64,000 nt of DNA from Vogesella mureinivorans (GTDB taxonomy: Bacteria > Pseudomonadota > Gammaproteobacteria > Burkholderiales > Chromobacteriaceae). Position numbers and translations under genes: made by a program. Positions 24,896-34,300 of the stretch are shown here, one piece after another. The notes beneath the pieces were generated by a model. That model ran no database searches and was not told where the DNA came from. It worked only from the letters and a program-made list of their open reading frames with translations. Within the stretch, counting starts at the first letter, position 1, and every line of letters starts with the position of its first letter. The stretch lies in NCBI RefSeq assembly GCF_007644035.1, contig NZ_VMTV02000021.1:1-64000 (forward strand). The letters are read 5' to 3'.

Positions 24896-26395
24896 TTACC
24901 CCGGCAAAAAGTCGATTTGCGCCATCATGCCCCGGTCTTCGTGCTCCAGGATGTGGCAGTGGAACATGCGCAGGCCAGGCAGCGTTTGCACGAAGCGCAG
25001 GCGCACCATGCCGCCAGCGGGTACGTTGACGGTATCGCGCCAGGCCAGGAAAGGCTCGTCCTCCCAGATGCCGTCCACGGTGCGCGCCAGTACCTGGAAC
25101 TGCGTGCCGTGCAAGTGGAAGGGGTGGTCCATGTGCGCGTCGGCAATGACCTCCCATTCCTCGATGCGGCCAACCTGCCCGGTGCCGTCGATGCGGTTCA
25201 TGTCGTAGCTTTGGCCGTTAATCAGGAACGGCGCTTTCGGGTCGGCCATGTTTTCGGATAACACGATCTTGCGGCGAAAGCCCGGTGCGCCCAGCGGCGC
25301 GATAGGGCGCAGGCTGGCGGGCAGCGCCAGGGTTGGCCGCATGCCATAGGCCACAATGCTGGCCAGCGTGTCGTCTTTTTCTTGCTCCGGGTGCATGCGC
25401 TTGCCGCGCGCGTAGGGCTGGCTGATCAGCCCCGCCGGCTGGCCGGGCTTGAAGCGGCCGGTCACCACCAGCTCGCAGCGCTCGCCTGGCGACAGCAGCA
25501 CGCTGTCTACCGGCTGCGGCGCGCCGATCAGGCCGCCGTCGGTGCCCACCAGCTGCACCTCGTGCGCCGGCAGTGCCAGCTTGATGATGCGGCTGCTGCT
25601 GGCGTTCCAGATGCGCCAGCGCTGGCGCTCGCCCTCACCCAGCGTGATCACTGGCTGCCACGCGCCGTTGATCAGCACGAACTGGCCTTCGCGGCCATCG
25701 TGCAGGTCGGCCATATCGTTGGCCGCAATCTGGCCATCGGCTGCCAGTTTCAGGTCGGATAGCAGCAGGTGGCGCTCTGGCAGGTGGCGCAGCGGGTCGG
25801 TTTTACTGCGCACGATAATCGGCCCGGCCAGGCCGCGAAACGCCTGCTCGGCGGTGTGGCCATGCGGGTGCGGGTGGTACCAGTAGGTGCCAGCGCAGCC
25901 TGGCGGCAGGGTGTAACGGTAGTGGCGCCCCTTGCCGGGCGCTACCGGGTCTTGCGGGTTGCCATCCTCGGCTGGCGGTACCGGCATGCCATGCCAGTGG
26001 ATGGTAGAGGGCTGCGGCAGCGCGTTATCAAAGCCGATATCGACTTCGTCGCCTTCCCATAGCTCGATCAGCGGGCCGGGCACGCTATCGTTAAAAGCCC
26101 AGAAGGTGGTTTGCCGTGCATCGCCCCACAGCGCCACCTGCACCGGCGCCGCACGCAGGCTGGCGGCAAAGCGGCCGGGCTCTGCCGCCTGGTTGACCAG
26201 CGGCTGCAGGGCGGGCAGATGCTCGCCACGCGGCAGGCTCAGGCCCTGGGCGGCGGGCGCGGGCGCAGGCATGGCGTGGCCCATATCGTGGCCCATGGCG
26301 GCGTGGTCCATGGCGGTTTGTGCTTGCGCCTGGCGTAGCGCGGGTACCGCCACGGCCAGCAGGCCGGCGGCTTTCAGAAAATGACGACGTTGCAT
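24896..26395 (-). CDS. Multicopper oxidase (CueO-like), Tat-exported
   Basis: A 499-residue periplasmic oxidase. The N terminus MQRRHFLKAAGLLAVAVPAL is a twin-arginine signal, followed by a Met/His-rich stretch (MDHAAMGHDMGHAMP). All four copper motifs are visible: HWHGMPVPP, YWYHPHPHG, HPFHLHG and, near the C terminus, HCHILEHEDRGMM, giving T1 and T2/T3 sites. Such enzymes oxidise Cu(I) to less toxic Cu(II). The start ATG at 26395 follows GGGAGGCGTT; the longer frame from 26485 runs through the promoter. It contains DUS-like words at 25166, 25332 and 25718. Confidence 0.9.
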   Translation of the reverse strand: MQRRHFLKAAGLLAVAVPALRQAQAQTAMDHAAMGHDMGHAMPAPAPAAQGLSLPRGEHLPALQPLVNQAAEPGRFAASLRAAPVQVALWGDARQTTFWAFNDSVPGPLIELWEGDEVDIGFDNALPQPSTIHWHGMPVPPAEDGNPQDPVAPGKGRHYRYTLPPGCAGTYWYHPHPHGHTAEQAFRGLAGPIIVRSKTDPLRHLPERHLLLSDLKLAADGQIAANDMADLHDGREGQFVLINGAWQPVITLGEGERQRWRIWNASSSRIIKLALPAHEVQLVGTDGGLIGAPQPVDSVLLSPGERCELVVTGRFKPGQPAGLISQPYARGKRMHPEQEKDDTLASIVAYGMRPTLALPASLRPIAPLGAPGFRRKIVLSENMADPKAPFLINGQSYDMNRIDGTGQVGRIEEWEVIADAHMDHPFHLHGTQFQVLARTVDGIWEDEPFLAWRDTVNVPAGGMVRLRFVQTLPGLRMFHCHILEHEDRGMMAQIDFLPG

Positions 26396-26422
26396 AACGC
26401 CTCCCTGTGTCAGTTGTTGATG

Positions 26423-26452
26423 ACTATATACCCCACAAGGGTATGCAGACAA
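26423..26452 (-). promoter_or_regulatory. Copper operon promoter with CsoR-type operator in the spacer
   Basis: On the minus strand TTGTCT (26452-26447), 18 bases, TATAGT (26428-26423). Within the spacer, ATACCC-CACAA-GGGTAT (26428-26444) is a perfect 6-5-6 inverted repeat of the G/C-tract type bound by CsoR repressors. Binding would block RNA polymerase. The oxidase start lies about 28 bases downstream. Confidence 0.75.
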
Positions 26453-26484
26453 GGCGACGACGCTCGCGTTCCTGCAAGGTGGCA

Positions 26485-26513
26485 ATAAAAAACCGCCACA
26501 TGCGGTGGCGGTT
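26485..26513 (-). terminator. Terminator after the exported protein gene
   Basis: AACCGCCAC (26491-26499) pairs with GTGGCGGTT (26505-26513), and the minus strand continues TTTTTT. It insulates the copper operon promoter from upstream transcription. Confidence 0.85.
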
Positions 26514-26538
26514 CGGCGGTAACAACACGCGGTACGGC

Positions 26539-26922
26539 TTATTTGGGCAGTACCATTTTGCCGCCTACCATGCAGCGCCCTTTGAAGGGCAGCTTGAACT
26601 TGGTCAGCAGCTTTTCGGTTTCCTGCTTGAACTGTTCGGCGTTGGCGCGGGCTTCGGTACCCGTCTTGCCCTTCACCAGAAAAGCCGCGCCATTGCGGTA
26701 GTTTTCATCCAGAAAATACGCTTCGGTAACGGTGCCGCTTTTTACCTTGGCAATGGCCTGGTTGATCAGCTCGGGAAACAGCTTGTTGAATTCCTCACTG
26801 ACCACACCATCCTGCCGCTGATCCGGCATACAGGTCAGTAAAGCATGGTGAGTGGCCACGCCAGTGGCGGCCATTACGCTGGCAGGTAGCGCCATTATTA
26901 ACAGTAGTGCTAGTTTCTTCAT
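26539..26922 (-). CDS. Exported protein of unknown function
   Basis: A 127-residue protein with a Sec signal peptide MKKLALLLIMALPASVMA, probably cut after residue 18. The mature part has two cysteines, in LLTCMPD and KGRCMVGG, that could form one disulfide, and is otherwise charged and helical. I do not recognise a family. It has its own terminator and an upstream 8-base inverted repeat (26945-26972). Its position next to the copper operon may be incidental. Confidence 0.7.
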   Translation of the reverse strand: MKKLALLLIMALPASVMAATGVATHHALLTCMPDQRQDGVVSEEFNKLFPELINQAIAKVKSGTVTEAYFLDENYRNGAAFLVKGKTGTEARANAEQFKQETEKLLTKFKLPFKGRCMVGGKMVLPK

Positions 26923-26944
26923 CGCCCTTATTCCTCGTTTTTTA

Positions 26945-26972
26945 TTGAAAGTAAATTCATTTCCACTTTCAA
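26945..26972 (-). promoter_or_regulatory. Inverted repeat upstream of the exported protein gene
   Basis: TTGAAAGT (26945-26952) and ACTTTCAA (26965-26972) form a perfect 8-base inverted repeat with a 12-base AT-rich spacer, 23 bases upstream of the start codon. It could be an operator or a leader hairpin; no regulator can be named. Confidence 0.45.
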
Positions 26973-27040
26973 AAACAAGGCTAGCACGAGCAGTAGCGTA
27001 CAGGCAGCCACTGGGGGCGTAGCGATAAAAGCCGGGCGCA

Positions 27041-27079
27041 CAAAACAGCAGGGGCTGGCCTGCCCGGCCAGCCCCTGCT
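27041..27079 (-). terminator. rlmB terminator
   Basis: A perfect 14-base-pair stem AGCAGGGGCTGGCC / GGCCAGCCCCTGCT with a 5-base loop, followed on the minus strand by GTTTTGTG. A DUS-like word at 27092-27100 lies between it and the rlmB stop. Confidence 0.8.
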
Positions 27080-27116
27080 ACGCAAACCCTGGTTGGCCGC
27101 GGCCACGCTGCAGGGC

Positions 27117-27863
27117 TTAACCCTGCTTGAGCACGCGCTGACGGCGGCTTTCGCTCAGTACCATGCCGGACGATACCGACACGTTCAGGCTTTCTACGGT
27201 ACCAAACATGGGGATGGACACCAGCACGTCGCAGTGTTCACGCGTCAGGCGGCGCATACCCTCGCCTTCGGCCCCCATCACCCAGGCCAGCGGGCCGCTG
27301 GCGTCAAAGTGATACAGGTCGGTATCGGCTTCCATGGTGGTGCCGGCAATCCACACCCCGGCGTCTTTCAGGTCGCGCAGGGTGCGCGCCAGGTTGGTCA
27401 CCGTGATGTAGGGCATGACCTCGGCAGCGCCGCAGGCTACTTTCGATACGGTAGCATTCAGCGTAGCGGAGCGGTCTTTCGGGGCGATGACGGCGTGCGC
27501 GCCCATGGCGTCGGCCACGCGCAGGCAGGCACCCAGATTATGCGGGTCGGTCACGCCGTCCAGAATCAGCAACAGCGGCGGCTCGGACAGGTTTTCCAGC
27601 ACGTCATCCAGGGTAACGAAGTTCTGGTTGGCGTCGATCATGGCCACCACGCCCTGATGGCGGGCATTGCCGGTCAGGCTGTCCAGGCGGGCTTTGTCCA
27701 CAATGTGGGCTTTCACGCTTTCGCTGGCGGCTTTGTCCAGCACGGCTTGGGCGCGGGCGTCCTGACGGCCGCCAGCCAGAAAGATTTCCAGCACGGATTT
27801 CGGGTTTTGCCACAGGCGGGCATTAACGGCATGAAAGCCGTGAATGAGTTTCTTGTTGCTCAT
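27117..27863 (-). CDS. rlmB: 23S rRNA (guanosine-2'-O-)-methyltransferase RlmB
   Basis: A 248-residue SpoU/TrmH-family enzyme. It begins [18 protein letters not shown], an RlmB-type N-terminal substrate-binding domain, and has the SPOUT motifs [33 protein letters not shown] and [17 protein letters not shown] that form the knotted SAM site. RlmB methylates G2251 of 23S rRNA. It is a single gene with a strong terminator. Confidence 0.93.
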   Translation of the reverse strand: MSNKKLIHGFHAVNARLWQNPKSVLEIFLAGGRQDARAQAVLDKAASESVKAHIVDKARLDSLTGNARHQGVVAMIDANQNFVTLDDVLENLSEPPLLLILDGVTDPHNLGACLRVADAMGAHAVIAPKDRSATLNATVSKVACGAAEVMPYITVTNLARTLRDLKDAGVWIAGTTMEADTDLYHFDASGPLAWVMGAEGEGMRRLTREHCDVLVSIPMFGTVESLNVSVSSGMVLSESRRQRVLKQG

Positions 27864-27932
27864 GAGGCATCACCTTATCAATAGAGCCGCGCATTGTAGC
27901 GCTAAATGGCCGCCCTTGCCCGCAGCAGCCGG

Positions 27933-30900
27933 CTACAGCTCGTCGTCGCCCTCTATCAGCAGGGGAACCTGCTGCTGGCTTGCGGCCAACCATTGCACCA
28001 GCTCGCCAGCCGGCAGCGGCTTGCTGAAGAAATAGCCCTGCAAAATGGCGCAGCCTGCCTGGCGCAGGAACGCGCCCTGTGCAGCGGTTTCCACCCCCTC
28101 TGCAATCACGGTGAAGTGCAGTTTGCGCGCCATGGCGATAATGGCTTCGGTAATGGCAGCGCTATCACCGTCATCCGGCAAGCCTTCGATAAACGAGCGG
28201 TCTACCTTCAGGTAATCCAGCGGGAAGCGCTTGAGCGTGGACAGCGAGGAATACCCGGTGCCGAAGTCGTCGATGGACAGCTTCACCCCCAGCGCTTTGA
28301 GCTCGCCCAGTAGCGAGATGGCCTCCTGCGGGTTTTGCATCAGCATGGACTCGGTAATTTCCAGCTCCAGCCGCGAGGCGGCCAGGCCGGTAGCCGCCAG
28401 CACGTCGTTTACTTCTTTCAGCAGGGTTTGCTGCTCGAACTGCCGGGCAGACAAATTGACCGCCAGCCGTGGCACACGCATGCCGGCTTTGTCCCACGCC
28501 ACCATCTGGTGGCAGGCTTCGCGCAGCACCCAGGCACCGATGGGCTTGATCAGGCCGGTTTCTTCGGCCAGCGGGATAAAGCGCCCAGGCGGTACCAGCC
28601 CCAGCTGCGGGTGGCGCCAGCGTATCAGCGCCTCCACGCCTTCCAGTGCCATGCCATCGCAGGAAACCTGCGGCTGATAGTGCAGCTCGAACTCGCGCCG
28701 CTCCAGTGCCTGGCGCAAACCGCTTTCCATCAGCAGGCGTTCGAAGGTTTGCGTGTTCATCTCGGCATCAAAGAACTGGTAGGTGTTCTTGCCGGCTTCT
28801 TTGGCGCGGTACATGGCGGCATCGGCATTTTTCAGCAGCGTGGCGGCGTCTATGCCGTCGTTGGGGTACACGCTGATACCGATACTGCCGCTGACAAAGA
28901 CCTCGTGCTGCTCTACCCGCATGGGGCGGGCCAGCGCGGCCAACACTTCTTCGGCCATGCGGCCCAGTGCTTCGTGGCTGTCAAAATCGCTGACCAGCAG
29001 CGTGAACTCATCGCCGCCCAGCCGCGCTACCAGGCCAAAACGCTGTGCAGACTGGGTGAGCCGCGCGGCGATTTCGTGCAGCACTTCATCGCCAGCCTGG
29101 TGGCCAAACGAGTCATTAATCAGCTTGAAGCGGTCCAGGTCGATAAACATCAGCGCCAGCGCCGGCACGGCCTCGGCTGATTCGATAATGGTGTTGTCGA
29201 TGGCCTCGATCAGCGCACTACGGTTTGGCAGGCGGGTGAGCGGGTCGTGGCTGGCCAGAAACTGCAGGCGGTCTTCGGCCTGCTTGCGGCCGGTGATATC
29301 GGAAAACACGCCTACATAGTGCGTCAGCCCGCCGTGGGTTGCCCGCACCGCGCTGATGGACAGCTCGGCCACGTAGGGGTCGCCGCTTTTATGGCGGTCG
29401 AACATTTCGCCTTTCCAGTGCCCGTCGCGCTCCAGCGACTCGACCAGCGCGCGGTTGCGCTCGCGGTTGGCCGTGCGCAGCATGCGCGATACCCGGCCAA
29501 TGGCTTCGTCCGAGCCAAAGCCGGTAATGCGGGTAAACGCCTGGTTCACCATGACGATGCGGCCCTCGGCGTCGGTCACCAGAATGCCCTCGGTGGCATT
29601 GTCGAATACGGTGGCGGCCAGGCGCAGCTCGGCGCTGGCGGCCACGCGGTCGGAGATATCCATCACCACGCCGATAATCGCCTTGCGGCCCTGGTAGTCA
29701 AACAGGCGGCTGTGCACTTCTACATCCACCTCCTCGCCATCCTTGCGCAGCAGACGCGTGGTGTAGTGCATGTTCTGGATATTGTCAGCAATGCGACGGC
29801 GGATTTGCGCACCGATACGCTGCGCCTCTCCCGGCGGCAGAACCTCGACAATATGGCGGCCAACCAGCTCGTCGGCACTGTACTGCACCAGATCGGCCAG
29901 CTTGGGGTTCACATACATCAGCACTTCTTCTTGCGTGATGTAAATGCCCACCATGGATTGCTCTACCACCGCGCGGTACTTCTCCACCGCCTCCTGGCGC
30001 AAACGCTCTTCGGCTGCACGCTGGGTAATGTCTACCGAAATACTGCCCACGCCCGAGGGCAGGCCTTCGCTATCAAATAGCGGAAACACGCTGGACAGCA
30101 TGCGCAGGCTCTGGCCGTCTACGGTAATGTTTTCTTCGAACTGGCGCGGCTCCAGGCTGCGTAGCACCTGCAGGTCATGCTCGGTAATCAGCTTGGCTTC
30201 TTCGGCGGCAAATACATCGCGGGAAGCGCGCCCCTTGAAGTGGAGCGGCGACAAACCAAACAGCCGGGCAAAGTTCAGGTTTACCACCAGGTAGCGGCCA
30301 TCCAGGTCTTTCAGCGTCATCAGGCTGGTGCTCTGGTTCAGCAGCGACTCAAAACGCGCCTGCACGTCTTGCAGCAAACGCTCGCGGCGGCGGTAGCCAT
30401 CGCCAAATACCGCCACCATACCGGCCAGCAAAACCAGAATCGCCACCAGTAACCAGCCGGCCGGGTTCAGACCCGGCAGCCACGGCTGGCCAGACAGCAA
30501 GCCAGGCAAGGACAAGGTAAACAGCAGCGCCACCCCTACCCCGGCCACCCCGGTCAGCCCGCCCCGCAACGCGGCAAGAAACAGCAGCGGCAAAAAGGCC
30601 AGCAGGCAAGACGTAAAACACGCCTGGCGCTGCAGCGCCCACAAGCCCCCGCCCGCCAGCACGGTAGCCAGCATCAGCCACAGGGTGTCACGGCGCATCA
30701 CCACACTGGGGAAGCTGGCATAGGCCAGCGGCAGTACCAGCCCCAGCGTCAGCCAGGCCAGCAAGAAATGCTGCAATAGCACGGGCCAGCTAGCAGCAGG
30801 CATGACGCCGGCCAACGTAGCCACCAGGAACGCAGCAGGCACGGCACAGCGCAGCTGCAAATGCAAAAGGGAGGAGAGGGATACGAGCCGGTAATCGGCG

Positions 30901-31178
30901 GCAGGCAGCACGCGGGACAGGGCCAGCAGCATGCTGGCAAAAGACAGGGTCCATAGCACGGCTTCGGGCAAGGGCATGGTCAGCAGTGCCAGCAGCGCCA
31001 CCGGGCCACCCCACCACCACACCACGCCAAAACGCCCGGCAGCAAAACGCCAGGCCATCATGGCATGGGCCACAAAGGCGGCCATCGGCAACGCCCCCTG
31101 CCACTGTTGTGGCCAGAACAGCATGCCTGTTGCAAACAAAATCAGTGCGACCAGCGCACCTATGGTGTTTTTTTCCAC
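27933..31178 (-). CDS. Membrane PAS-GGDEF-EAL sensor protein
   Basis: A 1081-residue cyclic-di-GMP enzyme. Residues about 1-260 hold eight or more membrane segments, an integral-membrane sensor of MASE type. Three PAS domains follow (about 270-650). The GGDEF domain has an intact GGDEF near 721-725, so cyclase activity is possible; I see no RxxD inhibitory site at the usual place before it. The EAL domain has an intact EALIRW near 846, with DDFGTGYSSLS and the metal and catalytic residues expected of an active phosphodiesterase. The ligand is unknown. DUS-like words are at 27982, 28936 and 29856. Confidence 0.9.
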   Translation of the reverse strand: MEKNTIGALVALILFATGMLFWPQQWQGALPMAAFVAHAMMAWRFAAGRFGVVWWWGGPVALLALLTMPLPEAVLWTLSFASMLLALSRVLPAADYRLVSLSSLLHLQLRCAVPAAFLVATLAGVMPAASWPVLLQHFLLAWLTLGLVLPLAYASFPSVVMRRDTLWLMLATVLAGGGLWALQRQACFTSCLLAFLPLLFLAALRGGLTGVAGVGVALLFTLSLPGLLSGQPWLPGLNPAGWLLVAILVLLAGMVAVFGDGYRRRERLLQDVQARFESLLNQSTSLMTLKDLDGRYLVVNLNFARLFGLSPLHFKGRASRDVFAAEEAKLITEHDLQVLRSLEPRQFEENITVDGQSLRMLSSVFPLFDSEGLPSGVGSISVDITQRAAEERLRQEAVEKYRAVVEQSMVGIYITQEEVLMYVNPKLADLVQYSADELVGRHIVEVLPPGEAQRIGAQIRRRIADNIQNMHYTTRLLRKDGEEVDVEVHSRLFDYQGRKAIIGVVMDISDRVAASAELRLAATVFDNATEGILVTDAEGRIVMVNQAFTRITGFGSDEAIGRVSRMLRTANRERNRALVESLERDGHWKGEMFDRHKSGDPYVAELSISAVRATHGGLTHYVGVFSDITGRKQAEDRLQFLASHDPLTRLPNRSALIEAIDNTIIESAEAVPALALMFIDLDRFKLINDSFGHQAGDEVLHEIAARLTQSAQRFGLVARLGGDEFTLLVSDFDSHEALGRMAEEVLAALARPMRVEQHEVFVSGSIGISVYPNDGIDAATLLKNADAAMYRAKEAGKNTYQFFDAEMNTQTFERLLMESGLRQALERREFELHYQPQVSCDGMALEGVEALIRWRHPQLGLVPPGRFIPLAEETGLIKPIGAWVLREACHQMVAWDKAGMRVPRLAVNLSARQFEQQTLLKEVNDVLAATGLAASRLELEITESMLMQNPQEAISLLGELKALGVKLSIDDFGTGYSSLSTLKRFPLDYLKVDRSFIEGLPDDGDSAAITEAIIAMARKLHFTVIAEGVETAAQGAFLRQAGCAILQGYFFSKPLPAGELVQWLAASQQQVPLLIEGDDEL

Positions 31179-31319
31179 CTCTCCCCTGCCTGTTTTATCG
31201 TAATGCCGCCCCGCCCCTGTGCCAGCAGGCTGTATTCATTCTGTGGTGAACTTACGGGCGGGACACTGGATTCATGATGAAGGTCGCTGTCTGACGCAGC
31301 TGTCGGCCCAGTGTGGCTC

Positions 31320-31325
31320 TATAAT
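31320..31325 (+). promoter_or_regulatory. Possible -10 element upstream of mfd
   Basis: A perfect TATAAT 28 bases upstream of the mfd start. No good -35 hexamer is seen at 16-18 bases, so the assignment rests on the -10 alone. Confidence 0.35.
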
Positions 31326-31353
31326 ACCTGCCTCTTTGAGAATGTGTAGCGAT

Positions 31354-34300
31354 ATGACCACCACTTTGCGACAGTGGCCCGCAAACGGGCAGAAGACCCT
31401 GCTGGCGCTGCCAGCTGGCAGCGCCGACAGCGCCCTGATAGCCGCGCTGCCGGATAGCGGCCAACCTATCCTGATCCTGACCGCCAGCGCACAAGATGCC
31501 CAGCGCCTAAAGGCAGAGCTGCCCTTCTTCCGCCCCGCGTGGCGTATCGCCCTGCTGCCCGACTGGGAAACCCTGCCCTACGACCATTTTTCGCCGCACA
31601 GCGACCTGGTCTCCGAGCGCCTGGCCACGCTGTGGCAAATCCGCAATGGCGAGTGCGATGTGGTGATTGCGCCGCTCACCACCGCCATCACGCGGCTGTC
31701 ACCGATGAGCTTTCTGCTGGGCCGTACCTTCTGGCTCAAGCTCAAACAGCGCCTGGACGTAGACCGGCTGCGCGCCGACATGGTCACCGCCGGCTACCAG
31801 CACGTATCGCAAGTGGTGGCACCGGGCGAGTTTTCGATTCGTGGCGGGCTGGTGGACCTGTTCCCCATGGGCAGTGCCCTGCCCTACCGCATTGACTTGT
31901 TCGATGACGAAATCGACAGCCTGAAAACCTTCGACCCCGACACCCAGCGCACCCTGTACCCGGTACCGGAGATCCGCCTGCTGCCGGCACGCGAATACCC
32001 CACCGACGAAGCCGCCGTCACCACCTTTCGCCAGCACTACCGCGAAAAGATAGACGGCGACCCGTCCAAAAGCCGCATCTACAAGGATGTGTCCAATAAC
32101 TTGTGGCCGGCTGGTATCGAGTACTACCTGCCACTGTTCTTCGAGCACACCGCCACGCTGTTCGACTACCTGGGCGACAGCGCACAGCTGATCCTGCACG
32201 GCAATGTGATGGCCGCCGCCGAAGACTTCTGGCGCGACGCGCAAAGCCGCCACAATATGGCCGGTGGCAACCCGGAGCGCCCGGTGCTGGCCCCGGCCGA
32301 GCTGTTCCTGCGCCCGGACGAGCTGATGGGCGCCATCAAACCCTATGCCCGGCTGGACATGTCCGGCAGCGGCGACTGCGGCTACCTGCCGCTGCCGGAG
32401 CTGGCGGTAGAGCGCCGCGCCGACAACCCGCTCACCAAGCTGGCCGACTTCACCCGCCGCTACAGCGGCCGCGTGCTGATTGCTGCCGAAAGCCTGGGCC
32501 GCCGCGAAACCCTGCAGCACTTTTTGCAAGAGCACGGTATCAAGGCGCAGCCGGTAGACAGCTGGCAGACTTTTGTCGACAGCACGTCGGCGCTGGGCCT
32601 GATTCACGCGCCGCTGTTTAACGGTTTCGAGCTGCACGACGCCGGCATCGCCATCGTGACCGAGGCCGAGCTGTACCAGCACATTGCCCGCAGCCAGGGC
32701 AAGCGCCGCAAAACGGCGGCCAACAACGACGCCATGCTGCGCGACCTGGCCGAGGTCAAGGTAGGCGACCCGGTGGTGCACGAATCGCACGGCATTGGCC
32801 GCTATATGGGCCTGGTGTCCATCGACCTGGGCGAAGGCGAAACCGAAATGATGCAGCTGGAGTACGCCGAAGGCGCCACGCTGTACGTGCCGGTGGCGCA
32901 GCTGCAGCTGATCAGCCGCTACGCCGGCCACGCCAGCGACAATGTGCAGCTGCACCGCCTGGGCAGCCCGGCCTGGGACAAAGCCAAAAAACGCGCCGCC
33001 GAAAAAGCCCGCGACACCGCCGCCGAGCTGCTGAACCTGTACGCCCAGCGCGCCGCGCGCGAAGGCCACAGCTTTACGCTGAACCACCACGACTACGACG
33101 CCTTTGCCGCCGGTTTCGGCTTTGAAGAAACCCCCGACCAGGCCACCGCCATCGAGGCGGTGATCCACGACATGACCAGCGGCCGCCCGATGGACCGCCT
33201 GGTATGCGGCGACGTGGGCTTTGGCAAAACCGAAGTCGCGCTGCGCGCCGCCTTTGTGGCGGTGATGGGCGGCAAACAAGTGGCCGTACTGGTGCCCACC
33301 ACCCTGCTGGCCGAGCAGCACTTCCAGAACTTTAGCGACCGCTTTGCCGACTGGCCGGTGCGCATTGCCGAGCTATCGCGCTTCAAGAGCGCCAAGGAAG
33401 TGAAGCAGGCCATGGAAGGGTTGGCCGCAGGCAGCATCGATATCGTCATCGGCACCCACAAACTGGTGCAGCCGGACGTGAGCTTCAAGAACCTGGGGCT
33501 GGTGATCATCGACGAAGAGCACCGCTTTGGCGTGCGCCAGAAAGAGCAGCTCAAGCGCCTGCGCGCCAATGTGGACGTGCTCACCCTCACCGCCACGCCG
33601 ATCCCGCGCACGCTGTCCATGGCGCTGGAAGGCCTGCGCGAATTCTCGGCCATCACCACCGCGCCATCGCGCCGGCTGGCAGTCAAAACCTTTGTCAGCC
33701 CCATTAACAACGGCATTATCCGCGAGGCCATGCTGCGCGAGTTCAAACGTGGCGGCCAGGTGTTCTTCCTGCATAACGAGGTAGACACCATCGAAAACAT
33801 GCGCGAAAAACTGGCCGAGCTGGTACCAGAGGCGCGCATAGCGGTGGCACACGGCCAGCTGCGCGAGCGCGAGCTGGAACAAGTGATGCGCGACTTCCTG
33901 CAGGTGCGCTACAACGTGTTGCTGTGCTCCACCATTATCGAAACCGGCATCGACATCCCCAACGCCAACACCATCCTGATCAACCGCGCCGACAAGTTCG
34001 GCCTGGCCCAGCTGCACCAGCTGCGCGGCCGGGTTGGCCGCAGCCACCACCAGGCCTACGCCTACCTGCTTAGTGGCGACGGCATGACGCGTGACGCACA
34101 AAAGCGGCTGGAAGCGATTCAGGCATCCGAAGAGCTGGGCTCGGGCTTCTATCTGGCCATGCACGACCTGGAAATCCGCGGTGCCGGCGAGGTGCTGGGC
34201 GAGGGGCAATCGGGCGAGATGCAAGAGGTAGGCTTTAGCCTGTTTACCGAAATGCTCAAGCAGGCCGTGCGCGACCTCAAAAAGGGGCGCGAGCCGGACC

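Noticed and set aside
29470-29480. GTTGGCCGT at about 29466 and 45205 as further copies of the word
   Set aside because: They differ in the last core base and were not counted; likewise CTTGGCCGC near 238 and 11556 and TTTGGCCGC near 17691.
31699-33321. Open frame of 540 codons on the minus strand opposite mfd
   Set aside because: Shadow of the mfd gene; no family resemblance.
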